From the NCBI GenBank assembly GCA_009760855.2, contig WPIO01000149.1, forward strand, positions 737,501 through 801,500: DNA of 64,000 nucleotides, read 5' to 3'. Shown here in pieces: positions 39,156 through 50,640 of the stretch; position 1 is the first letter of the stretch; each line of letters opens with the position of its first letter. Under the pieces are notes generated by a model. The model searched no databases. It was given only the letters and a program-made list of their open reading frames with translations, and was not told the origin of the DNA. The stretch is from Cristatella mucedo (Eukaryota > Bryozoa > Phylactolaemata > Cristatellidae). The translations under genes and the position numbers were made by a program.

Positions 39156-39237
39156 ACTGGAGCGCCTCGGTTTGGTGGGGCTGGAGCGCCTCGGTTTGGG
39201 ACTGGAGCGCCTCGGTTTGGTGGGGCTGGAGCGCTGC
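39156..39237. repeat. Short minisatellite, ctggagcgcctcggtttgg unit
   Basis: Four units alternating about 26 and 21 bases, each starting ctggagcgcctcgg. They give an artefactual Leu/Glu/Gly frame. Confidence 0.9.
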
Positions 39238-39551
39238 GACGTCTGCGAGACATTGCATTCGAACTGCCGTCGCCCCACTCCTCTCTTCCAGTCCAGGAAA
39301 AGTGGCCCATGTTACACCAAGGATATAAATACGTTGTGCGAAAAAAAAATATATTTATATTTGAATGTATACACGGTACATAGATACCGAATATCCTGTA
39401 TATATGTACGTGTCTCGTACATGTACGTACATTCAAACGATTGCGATGCATACAGGTGTGAGCGGCTGATTCTTAGAAAAATGTGTGCACACGTACAGAT
39501 CGGCAGATTCAGCAGACTCCCTTAAATGACGGCAGGAAAGCCTAGGCGACC

Positions 39552-40038
39552 ATCGTTCCCATCGTTCCCATCGTTCCCATCGTTCCAATCGTTCCAATCG
39601 TTCCCGCCGTTCCCATCGTTCCCATCGTTCCCGCCGTTCCCATCGTTCCCGCCGTTCCCATCGTTCCCGCCGTTCCCATCGTTCCCGCCGTTCCCATCGT
39701 TCCCGCCGTTCCCATCGTTCCCGCCGTTCCCATCGTTCCCGCCGTTCCCATCGTTCCCGCCGTTCCCATCGTTCCCGCCGTTTTCCCATCGTTCCCGCCG
39801 TTCCCATCGTTCCCGCCGTTCCCATCGTTCCCCCGTTCCCCGTTCCCGTTCCAATCGTTCCCGCCGTTCCCATCGTTCCCGCCGTTCCATCGTTCCCGCC
39901 GTTCCCATCGTTCCCGCCGTTCCCATCGTTCCCGCCGTTCCCATCGTTCCCGCCGTTCCCATCGTTCCCGCCGTTCCCATCGTTCCCGCCGTTCCCATCG
40001 TTCCCGCCGTTCCCATCGTTCCCGCCGTTCCCATCGTT
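39552..40038. repeat. 18-bp minisatellite, cgttcccatcgttcccgc unit
   Basis: About 26 copies of an 18-bp unit that itself comes from a 9-bp half (cgttcccNN). A few copies have one-base indels. All frames stay open because the unit is six codons, producing false Asn/Asp/Gly and Arg/Glu/Trp proteins. Confidence 0.97.
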
Positions 40039-40292
40039 CGTACCCACGACCCGGTCGTGAGGTACCATACCTCCGGACCAAGGCCTATGAGGGGTACAGG
40101 CTGATTCGCCTAAAAGCTTCACGAGACGGCCGGCGCGATTGTAAAATGACTGCCTAAAAGCACTAGTGAAACTAATTTGGGCACTATAGAAACTAGTGTG
40201 ACAAAGCGACAATTTTTTACTTCCGGACGGCAGAAGCGCAAGCTAGTACAGCAGACCAAGCGCACGCAGTTCAGGCGGGCCTCTGGCTCAAA

Positions 40293-40560
40293 ATGGCGCC
40301 AGACTCACTCATTCGTACAATAGACGGTCGCACATGCCGACTGCTCGAGCGACAGATTCTCGCCGGATTACTCTGCATTAACTCGCGACCGAGGGCGAAC
40401 GAATGGCTGAAGGCCTGCGGCGGCAATGTGGATGACGCCGCCACCGCCGCCCTCAGCTCGCTGGCTCCGAGCAATCGATCGTGGGCAGAGGGTCGCTACC
40501 GAAGCGAATTCTTCAGTTTGCAAGGTGCTCGCTCTGTGGGACGCCGAAAGGGGTTTTTAA
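40293..40560 (+). other. Open frame with good start context, unknown
   Basis: A 99-residue frame starting MAPDSLIRTIDGRTCRLLER, in a caaaATGg context. It has no internal repeat and a mixed composition, including ANEWLKACGGNVDDAATAAL. A donor-like gtgctc follows FSLQ. I recognise no family, and it could be a first exon or chance. Confidence 0.2.
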
Positions 40561-40794
40561 TATATCCTAATTACAAGTATCCTCTTCCGTGAACTAATGT
40601 TCGTTGAAAGATTCGAAACGGAATTCGCACGCTCTTGTCATATTGCCATCTTTCTATTGGGGGATTTGTCTACAGGCGCTCGCAAAATGGCCGGCCCCTC
40701 GAATGTCCTGGACAGCTGAGTATGCAAGTCCCCTCCGACCGCACCAGCCGCCATTAATCTTGCTCAGCACTGCCGGACGCAAAATATAATTTAA

Positions 40795-40843
40795 AAATAT
40801 AATTCATTTGTATAGCGCCCCAAGAGAACTTAATCTCTATTCA
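40795..40843 (-). mobile_element. SINE B, 3' half, split by LINE insertion
   Basis: In reverse: the TGAATAGAGATTAAGTTCTC body and GGGGCGCTATACAAATGAAT tail. The missing 5' half continues exactly at 43688, on the other side of the LINE. Confidence 0.9.
40838..40843 (+). repeat. Target-site duplication TATTCA (left of LINE)
   Basis: TATTCA here and at 43688-43693 flanks the LINE. The intact SINE B consensus has this word only once (as TGAATA on the other strand). Confidence 0.85.
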
Positions 40844-40923
40844 ACTTCAAGCCATTTGCGGTACCCTCGAAGCAGTCTTTTGAATCAATTGTCCTGGTCT
40901 CACCCGAAAACAAGCTACCGATA

Positions 40924-41802
40924 GTGGCAGTAGTCTATCGCCCACCAGGTACCAAATCCTCCTCTATCTCAGATTTCTCCGATCTCATTTCGATTCTGTG
41001 TGCAAGAAATCGATCCTTCCTCGTTATGGGTGATTTCAACGTTCACTTTGATAACTTATCTGACGCTTTCAGCACCAAATTTCGTACATTGACAGACTCA
41101 TTATCTCTTGTGGCTCATGTGCATGGCCCTACCCACATCAAGGGTCACACACTCGACCAGATTTTCTCATGCAACTGCACTTTGTCATCACCAATTATTA
41201 CCAATTCCTGCTTATCTGACCACATGCATATCTCAATCAATCTACAGTGTGTGTCCACCTCCTCCTCTAAAATAACCTGTGAATCGCGAAACCTCAAGAC
41301 CCTTGACATCGATGCTGTCCGTGCGAGCATATCTGCTTCACCTTTGCTGCTCAGTCCTCCCTCCGATCTGTCATCACTGGTAGATTGCTACAACACGACA
41401 CTAGCTGACACGCTCGACGAGTTTGCACCTTTGACAAAGCGCACTGTGCGCCCCCGCCCAGACGGCCTATGGTTTACCACAGACATTAAACTAGCCAAGT
41501 CTACTAAACGAAAGCTTGAAAAGGCATACAAAAGATCCGGACTAACTGTCCATCGACAGGCATATGAAGACTACTGTAGGTCGTACCAATCGATCCTAGC
41601 AAAGGCTAAGTCTAGCTTCTATAGAAACATTGTTGAATCACAGATGCACAATCCAAAAATGCTGATGTCGACAATAAACCATCTCCTCAACCGTTCCCAG
41701 GTTAGCTCCTTACCAGACGATCCTTGTGATGATCTAGCCGATCGCTTCTCTCGATTCTTTGTGCAGAAGATAGACAAAATCAGGGAATCCATCCTGCGAT
41801 GA
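40924..41802 (+). pseudogene. LINE ORF2, endonuclease C-terminal half and linker
   Basis: A 292-residue open frame of the LINE at 40844-43687. It starts inside the element (the 5' end is truncated), includes the GDFN catalytic and SDH motifs, and stops at a TGA just after KIRESILR. The frame continues one base out of phase. It is inactive as it stands. Confidence 0.9.
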
Positions 41803-42335
41803 CAACCTTCCCACTAGAATGCTGTTCCTCGGTTCCTGGCTGCGCCTCAATGTCTGCATTTAAACAGGTCACTAGTGATGTAGTCCTAAAGCTCGTATCT
41901 CAATCAAAGAAGACAACAAGTCCACTGGACCCTATTCCCACTGTCCTGCTCCTACGTTGCATTGATCTGCTGCTGCCATGCATAACCAACATCATTAATA
42001 TGTCATTAGCCTCAGGTCAGGTCCCAGCACCTTTCAAAAAAGCTGTAGTCAGGCCACTTCTCAAGAAAGCTACACTAGACCAAGAGAACTTAAGCAACTA
42101 CCGCCCAGTCTCCCTTCTACCATTCCTATCAAAGACACTCGAACGGGTCGTGGCGGACCAGCTGAACTCGTATATCGAAACCTCACACCTTGCTAGTAAG
42201 TTCCAGTCTGGCTTTAGAGCTAATCACTCCACAGAGTCAGCATTGCTTCGGGTATACAACGACCTACTTAGGAATGCAGACATGGGTAGAGTGTCTCTTC
42301 TTGTTTTTTGCTCGATCTTTCGGCAGCTTTTTTGA
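41799..42335 (+). pseudogene. LINE ORF2, reverse transcriptase N-terminal part
   Basis: It carries SPLDPIPTVLLL, APFKKAVVRPLLKK, LSNYRPVSLLPFLSKTLERV and FQSGFRANHSTES, the fingers and early palm blocks of a non-LTR RT. It runs off frame in a T run just before the block-3 'F-D-S-AFDT' motif. Confidence 0.9.
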
Positions 42336-43449
42336 TACCATCGATCACAAAGTACTTCTAGAGCGCCTCTCATCTCGCCTGGGCATCACTGGCACTGCTC
42401 TGCAGTGGTTCAGGTCCTATCTCAGTGGGAGACTCCAGAGTGTTGACGTGAATGGACAAAGATCATCTGAAGTACATCTAAAATATGGAGTACCTCAGGG
42501 CTCTGTGCTAGGTCCGGTCCTTTTCACCGTTTATACTCTCCCTCTCGCTGATGTGATTGCCAAGCACAATCTAGGCTTTCACTTCTATGCGGATGACACT
42601 CAGTTGTACATTTGCTTTGATCCCTCCCAGCCTTCGAGCACCTCAAATTCTCTCAACTCACTTGCTGCATGCATTGATGACATCCGATCATGGATGGCAG
42701 CAAATTTTCTAAAACTAAACGATGATAAAACTAACTTACTAGTTATGGGCAAACCTAGTGTTATTCAGAAATTGGAAAGGCTGACTTTCAAAATTGGCTC
42801 TGCCAGCATATCTCCAGTTGCATCAGCTCGAAATCTAGGTGTCATATTCCAAAGCGACCTCTCGTTAGACGACCACATCAGCTCCACAGTCAAATCAGCT
42901 TATTTTCAGCTTCATAACATTGCTAAAATTAGGGCTTGTTTAGATAAGGATACCACGTCCAAGTTGGTCCATGCATTCGTGACATCTCGTCTCGACTTCT
43001 GCAACTCACTGCTTACTGGCCTACCAGCATGTGCGATCAGGCGATTGCAGCTGGTGCAAAACTCTGCAGCTAGGCTTGTCTGTCGTGAGCGTCGCAGTTG
43101 CCACATTACTCCACTTCTCGCCGACCTGCACTGGTTACCAGTCAAGCAACGGATTGACTTCAAGGTTTTGTCGCTCACTTTTAGGTCTCTTCATTCTATG
43201 GCTCCAGCCTATCTTTCAGATATACTACCCCATCAGGCAAAGCATCGTACCACTCGCTTTTCGGAATCCAACAGTCTAGAAATACCTCGTACAAACCTTA
43301 AATCCTTTGGAGACCGTGCATTTAGCTCGTATGCTCCCACAGCCTGGAACTCCCTCCCGACCTGCATCAGAACATCCCCTGACCTGACCACATTTAAAAG
43401 AAACTTAAAAACATACCTATTTAGGACAGCATTTAGTGGGTCCTTGTGA
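42330..43449 (+). pseudogene. LINE ORF2, RT palm/thumb and C-terminal domain
   Basis: It continues FDTIDHKVLLERLSSRLGI, VPQGSVLGPVLF, the catalytic YADD at about 42586-42597, and the C-terminal L2-type domain with LQLVQNSAARLVC, HITPLLADLHWLPV and LKTYLF. It ends at TGA (43447-43449). Confidence 0.93.
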
Positions 43450-43687
43450 TTCGTCCTCGATGTGCTTATGCGTGCTGACACTGTTCATGCTGCCACTAAC
43501 CACATTTGCATGCTGACCCAGTGCATGTAACCCCTAACCATGTTATTCATTTTGTTTGTTTTTCAAGCATGATTTTACTTACTATTCTATTGCGTATCAC
43601 TTTGCAGCAAATGTAAAGCGCCTAGAAAGAGATTAAGTTCTCTGAGGGCGCTTTATCAAGTGCAATATTATTATTATTATATTATTA

Positions 43688-43788
43688 TATTCAGGCGCTT
43701 CACATGTGCCTCGGGGCTCGAGCCCACGACTTCAGTCAGACCTTGGTCGGGGCGAGCACCCTGACCGCTAGACCAAACCAGCAAAGAC
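43688..43788 (-). mobile_element. SINE B, 5' half, split by LINE insertion
   Basis: In reverse: the GGTTTGGTCTAGCGGTCAGG head (A box), GTGGGCTCGAGCCCC (B box) and GGCACATGTGAAGCGCCTGA. It is completed by 40795-40843. Confidence 0.9.
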
Positions 43789-44200
43789 AAACTTATCAAA
43801 TATCGCCGGCTTGAGTTATTAAGTCATCAATGATCGCAAAGTTATAGAACGCCTAATTGAAACCCGAAAAAACCGTGAAGGCGCCTTCGCTGAGCCCTAC
43901 AATGCCCTGCTGCCATCTTCATAGTTGCTGAGCCTAACGAACTCTTAGGTGCATGAGCCTTTTAAGTTTAAGGTCTGAGTGCAACGTCGTCATTCCACCG
44001 GTCACGTTGCAGGAATGCGTACACTGAGGCGATGCTAAAGCAGTATAACTAATATACAACTTTTATCCGGATAGAGCAACGTGGCTGCTACGATTTGGTT
44101 AATTTGCTTGTAACAGCCAGGCGGACAGACCGACACAATATCGTGTAAGTTGATAACGACGCGAAGCTATTGCGGTAATTGTAATCGCGTAGCATCGGGA
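43789..44200. other. Intergenic, unique-looking
   Basis: No repeat family and no exon recognised. Confidence 0.4.
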
Positions 44201-44798
44201 CTCCCCCCCTGAGCGCCACGATAAACTCGGCAATCGATTGCAACGCTTCGAAACATCGCACTATAGAGACAACTTAATCCGGCGGGCCAGAAATCTAGGT
44301 TTGTCAGCGGCGAAGTCTTTTCTCGAAGATGCCCGCTAGCGCACGCACAGCGGACGAGGAACGCGCGAGCCGCTTAAATGTGCGCGCGCGGACTACACGT
44401 CCGGCATCGAACGACATTTCGATTATTTGTAAAACGGCGACGATAGCGAATTACCCGGCCCTGCTCCTCCCCCACCCCGCAAATGTAAAGGCGTGAAATT
44501 GGTTTCCGGAAACGACCGACATCAGCTCGCGACGCACGCGAGACGTGGGCGTTCAGCTCCGCCGACCAATCAACCAGCGAATCATAGGGAGCGAGAAGGC
44601 GCGACGCCGAGAGTACGACCGACTTCCGCGTTCGCGGTGCACGAGCCCGGCCGATGAGTCAGCTGCGAAATGACGCCGCTCGGCTTCAGTTCGAATCGGA
44701 ACGTCGCGCCGCGATTAGGTCTCAGCTGCCTCCCTCTCTTGGCTCGCGCCAGCAGCAGCAGCACAGTCAGGCCACTGAAATTCGCATGCCCGTACAGC

Positions 44799-44878
44799 AT
44801 GGTGCGGTCGCTTATTCAGCAACGCCCCCGACGGCTCGGCGGCCGTCTGCTGAGCCGCGAGCTGGCCGCCATCGCTGC
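44799..44878 (+). CDS. Candidate first exon with presequence-like N-terminus
   Basis: ATG followed by 26 codons and two bases, ending at a near-perfect donor gtgagt. It encodes MVRSLIQQRPRRLGGRLLSR and ELAAIA, rich in Arg with a single acidic residue, which resembles a mitochondrial targeting sequence. The frame is also open upstream. I found no following exon in the window, so this may be chance. Confidence 0.2.
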
Positions 44879-45567
44879 GTGAGTCATGAGACGCCGAAGG
44901 AGGTGCCTGGTCGCGGCATGCAATAGCAGCCGCAGCCCGCTACCCACATGGCGAGCGCGCGCGCGAGAGAGAGAGGGACAGAGAGACAGACCGGGAGAGA
45001 GAGAGAGCGAGAGAGGGCCTCTCGCAGTCACGCGAAGGGCCAGTCCAAAGGTCGGGCGCGGTGGGCGGGCTGCGCGTTTTAGTCGCACAGCGAGGCCGTT
45101 CAAGCTCTTCCGCCCGCCCGTTGGCTGGGCTGGCCCAGGGCCTGATTTGTCACCCAAAATAGCGCTGCCTGCCAGCTCACTGGCGCCTGGCTTGGCGTTG
45201 ACCTCGTCTCGGCAGCAGCGCACCCAAGATGCACCGGCGCAGGCTGGCGCATCCGCCGCCGCCTCAGCAGCAGCAGAGAGCGGGCGCCCGGCGCTGAGCT
45301 GGCCAAGGAGGTTGAATTCCAGAGTCCGCGCCGCCGCAGCGCACGCGCTCGCGATCGGGCGACGCGCGAACCCAAGCTAGAGCGTAAACAAGCTAAGGCG
45401 TCAACAGGCGCGCGCCGGTGCGGCGCTTGTGCACCGCCGAGCGCGACCCGAGGACGGGATCGGCCTCGCTGAGGGTTTGAGCAAAGGAAAAAGGAACCGT
45501 AGCAGCAGTCCGCGGCAGCCGGCGGCTTGTCTAGCCCCTGCGGCCTCCTCTCAGCTCCACTCTGTCC

Positions 45568-45570
<3 letters not shown>

Positions 45571-45626
<56 letters not shown>
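45571..45626. repeat. (TC)n microsatellite
   Basis: About 56 bases of CT inside CpG-rich block 2. Confidence 0.96.
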
Positions 45627-45628
<2 letters not shown>

Positions 45629-45920
45629 CGAGCGGCGATGGAATAATGCAGCGTATCCAGCCCCACCCCAACGGTGTGGAGGCGAGCACTGGCCTGGCGG
45701 ACCCCTCGCCGCGCCGCAGGCTGGAAGGCGAGAGCATGCTCGCGGCGGCTTCGCCGACGAGCCAACGTTCTCTTCCCTTCGCGCGGACTTAGGCGGACTT
45801 AGGGCCCACGGACGACGGCCGCGTCCGCTCCGCGATCGCGGCCCACGCGACGGCCCGAAACGCGAGCGGCGTACGCTCCGTTGCCGCTGCGCAAGAGCAG
45901 ACAACTTGCAAGACACTGAG

Positions 45921-45957
45921 AGGAGAGAGAGAGAGGAGAGAGAGAGAGAGGGGAGAT

Positions 45958-46044
<87 letters not shown>

Positions 46045-46053
46045 AGAGAGAGA
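45921..46053. repeat. (GA)n microsatellite
   Basis: About 130 bases of GA with GGAGA interruptions on the left, inside CpG-rich block 2. Confidence 0.96.
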
Positions 46054-48749
46054 GTGGCTCTCGCTCACCTTTCGCAAAACGAACTCGCCCGAGCACAGCA
46101 GCGAGCAGCGAAGCGACGTGTCGGACACGCAGCGGCTCGTCGTCCGTCGTGCGCGTGCGTCAGCTGCGTACCGGGGCCGGAGATCATGAGACTCGCGCAC
46201 GTGAGCCGGTGCGCGACCCATACGGCTGCGGGGGCGCGGCGCCTAGGCAGTCACGTGACATTTGCGTTTCGCTCGCCGCCGCGCGATTCTCGAGGCGAAA
46301 CCCATCCGCATAGGCCCGCGGCGCCCTCCGCCCAAGTCCAGGACCGCAGTAACTGTCGCGGCGCGCAATGCACTTCCCAGCGGCAGCCCGTGCTGCTGCT
46401 GCTGCTGCAACCGCCGCCTCAGCAGCAGCAGCCTCCTGGTCGCCAGGCGCACCGCGGCGCCGCCGCAGTGTTGGGGCGATTTTGCACAAGTCGAGAGGTC
46501 AGAGTTTATCAGCCGTTTAATAGCTGCGACAGACGGCTTCCGCTGTCCGCAGCAGAGCCAGCGGCGCGGCGGGCGCGCCGCTATTATCGACCCAGGCGTG
46601 GAGTAAGCGCTCGGCCGATGCCCTCACCCGCGTCGGCGCGCCCGACCTTACGCTCGCGGAGAGCGGAAGTGCCCGCTCGCCGCTTCTGCCGGCTTTGCGG
46701 ACGCACGGAAGGACGCACGCGGACGGACGCAAGCCGCTTCCGGACGCTGCGTTTCGAGCTGCCGTTTCGTCCCGACCGACCGGAGGCCGCGAGCGGCGGT
46801 CGGCCTCCGGTCCGGTCGGTCCTCCGGTAGCGGCAGGGGATGCGGGCGCGCGCTCGCACGACGGCGTGCCGCTCGCGCTTGGCACACGGCCAGGGTGCGC
46901 TGCGCGCGCGCATTGCCCTTCCTTGACCCTTCGCCCTTCCACAAAGCGCACTCCTCACGTCGCGCGAACGAGTAGAACGAGCCGCCGTTCGGGTTGAGTT
47001 GGCCCTCATCGTCGGCGGCGGGGCTGCAGACAAGACGTCCATAGCCCCGCATTTTTCCGGCGGCCATGCAGGCACTGCCGTCGCTTCCGGCAGACCTTCC
47101 GACTGACCTTTCGTCGCTCAGCTCAGCAGAAGAACAGCGGAAGCCCCCCTCCCCATTGATCAAACGCAGCACGCGCACGCGCGCGCGGACAACGGCCGCT
47201 GGCGCGCGCGGGCGCCTCACCGACGGAAAAGCTCGTCTTCCGGTAGTTTCTCCCTCCGTGCATAGGGCATTTTGGAGCGAATGAGAAGGCTAGCTGCTGA
47301 AACTCCGGTCATAGCCGTTCGTACCAGGATTGCGACTGTCTGCCGCGAGAGCTCGTTCGCGCTTCTTGTAAATTGCGATCGATCGGGAGCCGTGGATGTA
47401 GTGATCTCAGGTATCGACTACGTTCGGCTTTCCTAGCTTAAGAATCGAGTCAGTTTACGCCCGGCCTTCAACAAGGGCGCGGCTACCCTAGCGTCGCACT
47501 CAGGCATGCGGAGTTTTCTGGCGGCTAGCGGCTGGATAGCGTATGGAACCGGATGCAATCAATCGCGCTGGCGCGCGGACTTATTTCTGAATTATGGGCT
47601 ATCGATTGCCTCTGCGCTGTACGGTCGTCTCTCACACATGCGTGCATTGCTTCTGCGCACATGCGTGTGCATTTCGGCTGCTCTCGCGGTACGTCAACCT
47701 CGCTTCGAGGTGCGAGCTTCCACCTGCGAGGCGTAGCGCCGACTGCCTGCGCTTCGCGTCATTTGCGAAAGGCGTAGCTATGGAGTCAGTACTCACGTTT
47801 ACAACGGTATTCTGCAGCGACTTTTTCAAAGCGGCGGCCTCGATGACTGCGCAACAGAATCCATATCTTAAAGTCACTAAAAAAGATGGCATACGCAAAC
47901 TTGCTTAGTGATTAGCGAAGGTTGCGAACGCGAGTTCCTTTCTCGAACGCGACAAGCCGCCGCTACGAGCTCGCTTCTCGCTGAAACGGCAGCAAGCTAA
48001 ATCAGCCGCCGGGTAACGACTGACCGCGGCGCCCGCGTTGTAATGGCTACGAACCGATTACGCGACGACAGTCTACGATCGAGGCCGCACGAAAGCCGGC
48101 GACATGCGATAGGCGGGCGGTGGCGTTTCCGGAGTCGGCCTGGACATTTGAGCTGATTGGAGCTCTAGGCCACGGAGCCGTTGGCGTACGTCGTGGCCAC
48201 TTTTGAACGCCTGCAACCCTCCGCTTATGTCAAGCAGTATACTCTACGTTAGGGATATGGCCTCGTTATGTTAAGATACGGACGCTCTTCGTCGTCATCG
48301 CCACGTTTCGCTACCGTCGGCATACCTGTGCGCATCGGCGCTTCGCCTGCAAGTCGCTAGCCAGGTGCAAGGTCAAGTCGTCACCAGTAGCGCTTCGGCT
48401 GAGACGAGCACCGCGCGCTACGAGCGCCTCGTTTGCGGCCCATTTCAGTCCGAGCGCAGAAGCCGCACTCCGTGCTGGTAGCCGCGCGCACGCTGCGGGC
48501 GGCGCGTAGGCCGGATGTTGTGTCAGTTGCGAGCCGCCGAACGCCAGCGGGAGACGGACTTGCTTCGCCGCTTCTAAAGCTTGTTGCCCAGTGGCAGTTC
48601 GGTGCGCGGATTCGCAATGAGCAGGTCTTCCCGACGAGAGCGTTTTAGGCACGACTCGACTTATCGTTGCCTAGCGTCGCTAGTTCATTAGCTTTCACCG
48701 CATCAACGTTGCCAAGCACGAAATGGTGAGATTTTACTCAACTTCATTC

Positions 48750-50370
48750 GCAGGCGCAGTGTCGCTTCGCGCCCAGTTCAGCCTTATTACCAGACTTCTC
48801 CTTCGCAAAGGCTCACCAAGACAAACACATGAACCCGGTCCTATCTGCAACGCGCTCGTACAGGGGTAAATACCGACCCCCGCATTTAGGTCACCCGCGT
48901 CTTTGGCTGGGGCGTGACCGACGACAAAATAAGTGACGGAGGCGTCAGTTCGCGCATGCAGTGGCCTCCATAGAAATCCCCGATGCCCAATCGTCACTTC
49001 ACCGAACTTGAAGTCATAATTTGAAAAGATCTCCGCTTGTACCCCACGCATGAAAACGGCTAACCGGAAGCAATTCCTCCTCCGACCTCCTACCTGGAGG
49101 CAAGTACTTAAGATTCGACCACACGGCGCTAAATCCCTGGCTGGGAACTCGCGCGGGCACGCGTTTTTATACACGCACACACACGCGCATACACACACAG
49201 ACACACACAGACACACACGCACGCACGCACAAAGTGCGAGCCATGGACGCTACGCGAACGCGTTCGGCGGTTACGACCGCCTCCTTCTTTTGCCGCTGCC
49301 TCCCGCTCTTCTGCGGACGTCGCTCGCTGGCGCGCGCGTGTCCGCCCACTCTCCTCGTATTCACAGAAACGAGTTAGGTAAATGTCGGGCGGAAGCCACC
49401 TTGAGCCAGCGTCGCCTTGTTCTTAAATAAATAACACGGACGCGGGATAAAGATTCGCTACCGTTACTAGTCAGCCGACGAGCCACCGAAAATCCCGCTC
49501 GAGAGCCGAAAGGACAGGAAGTGCTCGAGACAAATCCTATCGAATTTCCGGTTTCGGACCGAGGTCGACACCCCAGCGGACATCGAAGGCAGGCGGAGCG
49601 CCGGAATGTAGCCTTTAGCTCGTCAGGCTTCTCGCCGCGCCGCTCGCGCCAAGCCCTCATACGACGGTCCTTCTAGGACTGCTGCACACCCTCTCGCTCA
49701 GCGCTTGAGGACAGAGGTATTTTTCTGCCTGGCAATCCTTTTTGTGCGCCGCTAAAATAAGCCTGACGATACTCCACAGCTGCTTGTAGCGGCTCCGACC
49801 TCGGGCCTTTCGCATGGAGCGAAAGGCGAGCGACGGATAAAAATAAAAAGTATATATATATATATATATGAATAAATAAATAAATGTATATATTTAGAGA
49901 GAGAGAGAGAGAGATCGCCGACTCGAGCCCTGCGGCATAACAAGTCTGACTGCGCTATTGTAACGTATTAGTAGTAGTAGCAGCAGTGATAGTGGCAGCA
50001 TCTCTCCTCGAGGCCTCGAGCGGGAAGAAAATACGAAGGTGAAGGCCGGGAGTGAAACTCACATTATTTAAGCAGCTAGAAAGTGCTAAATGTAACAGGC
50101 GAGCACGCCCGGGCTTTCTGCACCCTTTCCGCTCCTATTCCTGACGGCTTCCTACTCAGACTCACCTCCCGATAGCGAGCGCTACCAGCGTTTCATGTCC
50201 ACTGCAGAATTCTCTTCCGAAAACCGAAGTTCTTGCCAACATCGTATTCGGAAAACCGACGCAGCTAAGACCTGCTTAAAGCTTACGCGCTTGCTATTTG
50301 ACCGTAGCGAGCAAGACATTAGTTTTCTACGGACATTTAAACACTTACCGCTTCGAGCTGACTCCACCAC
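48750..50370. other. Intergenic with AC, TA and GA microsatellites
   Basis: An (AC)n stretch at 49170-49228, TA at 49849-49869, GA at 49896-49912, then a SINE B-like crumb (ctcgagccctgcggc, 49922). No gene is supported. Confidence 0.5.
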
Positions 50371-50374
50371 GCCA

Positions 50375-50640
50375 GCGGCGGCTCAGGATACGCCGGCGGC
50401 TAGTAGCCTGCCTATAAGTTACTATCGTGCGCACCTATTGTCGCTTCGTTATCGTCGTTCAAACGCATTACTAGATTTTATTGCTGCTGCTTAGATCCTT
50501 ACCCCGCTGGCGGCCGCATTGGATAAGCCGGCGGCTTGTAACCGGTATGTTATGATCGTGCGCACCGATTATGACTTTGTTATAGTCGTTCAAATGCATT
50601 CCTAGATTTTATTGCAGTTGTAAGAGCCGTGAATGATGCA
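50375..50640. repeat. Two tandem units of about 131-135 bp
   Basis: Words gccggcggc, atcgtgcgcacc, gtcgttcaaa and ctagatttta occur in the same order at 50392 onward and again about 131-135 bases later. The array ends just before a LINE relic, so it may be that element's 5' region. Confidence 0.75.

Larger units (their letters stand above)
40844..43687 (+). mobile_element. L2-type LINE (non-LTR retrotransposon), 5'-truncated
   Basis: It contains the C-terminal half of an AP-type endonuclease (VVYRPPG, LVMGDFNVHFD, HTLDQIFSC, LSDHMHI), a linker, a reverse transcriptase (YRPVSLLPFLSKTLERV, SGFRANHSTESALL, YGVPQGSVLGPVLF, FYADDTQLYI) and the conserved C-terminus (AWNSLP...TFKRNLKTYLF), ending at 43449. 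The 3' UTR ends with the hairpin AGAGATTAAGTTCTCT, then AGGGCGCTTTATCAAGTGC and an ATT tail. The reading frame is broken near 41803 and twice around 42303-42333. It is flanked by TATTCA target duplications and inserted in a SINE B. Confidence 0.95.
44200..48750. other. CpG-rich block 2
   Basis: About 4.5 kb of CpG-rich, mostly non-repetitive sequence with short CAG/CTG runs and two CT/GA microsatellites, the longest SINE/LINE-free stretch in the window. Many overlapping open frames on both strands reflect composition. It is the likeliest place for promoters or first exons in the right half. Confidence 0.5.

Noticed and set aside
39433-40212. Repetitive Asn-Asp-Gly and Trp-Glu-Arg open frames on both strands
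   Set aside because: Products of the 18-bp minisatellite. All frames are open for trivial reasons.
46054-46830. A 258-residue + strand frame in the CpG-rich block
   Set aside because: Arg/Ala/Pro-rich composition, a Gln/Leu run from a CTG repeat, overlapping frames on the other strand, and no motif.
46959-47067. Minus-strand first exon candidate starting MAAGKMRGYGRLVCSP
   Set aside because: It has a good start context and a gtgagg donor, but the CpG-rich composition makes such frames common here. No partner exon was found, and it would overlap the opposite-strand candidate's intron.
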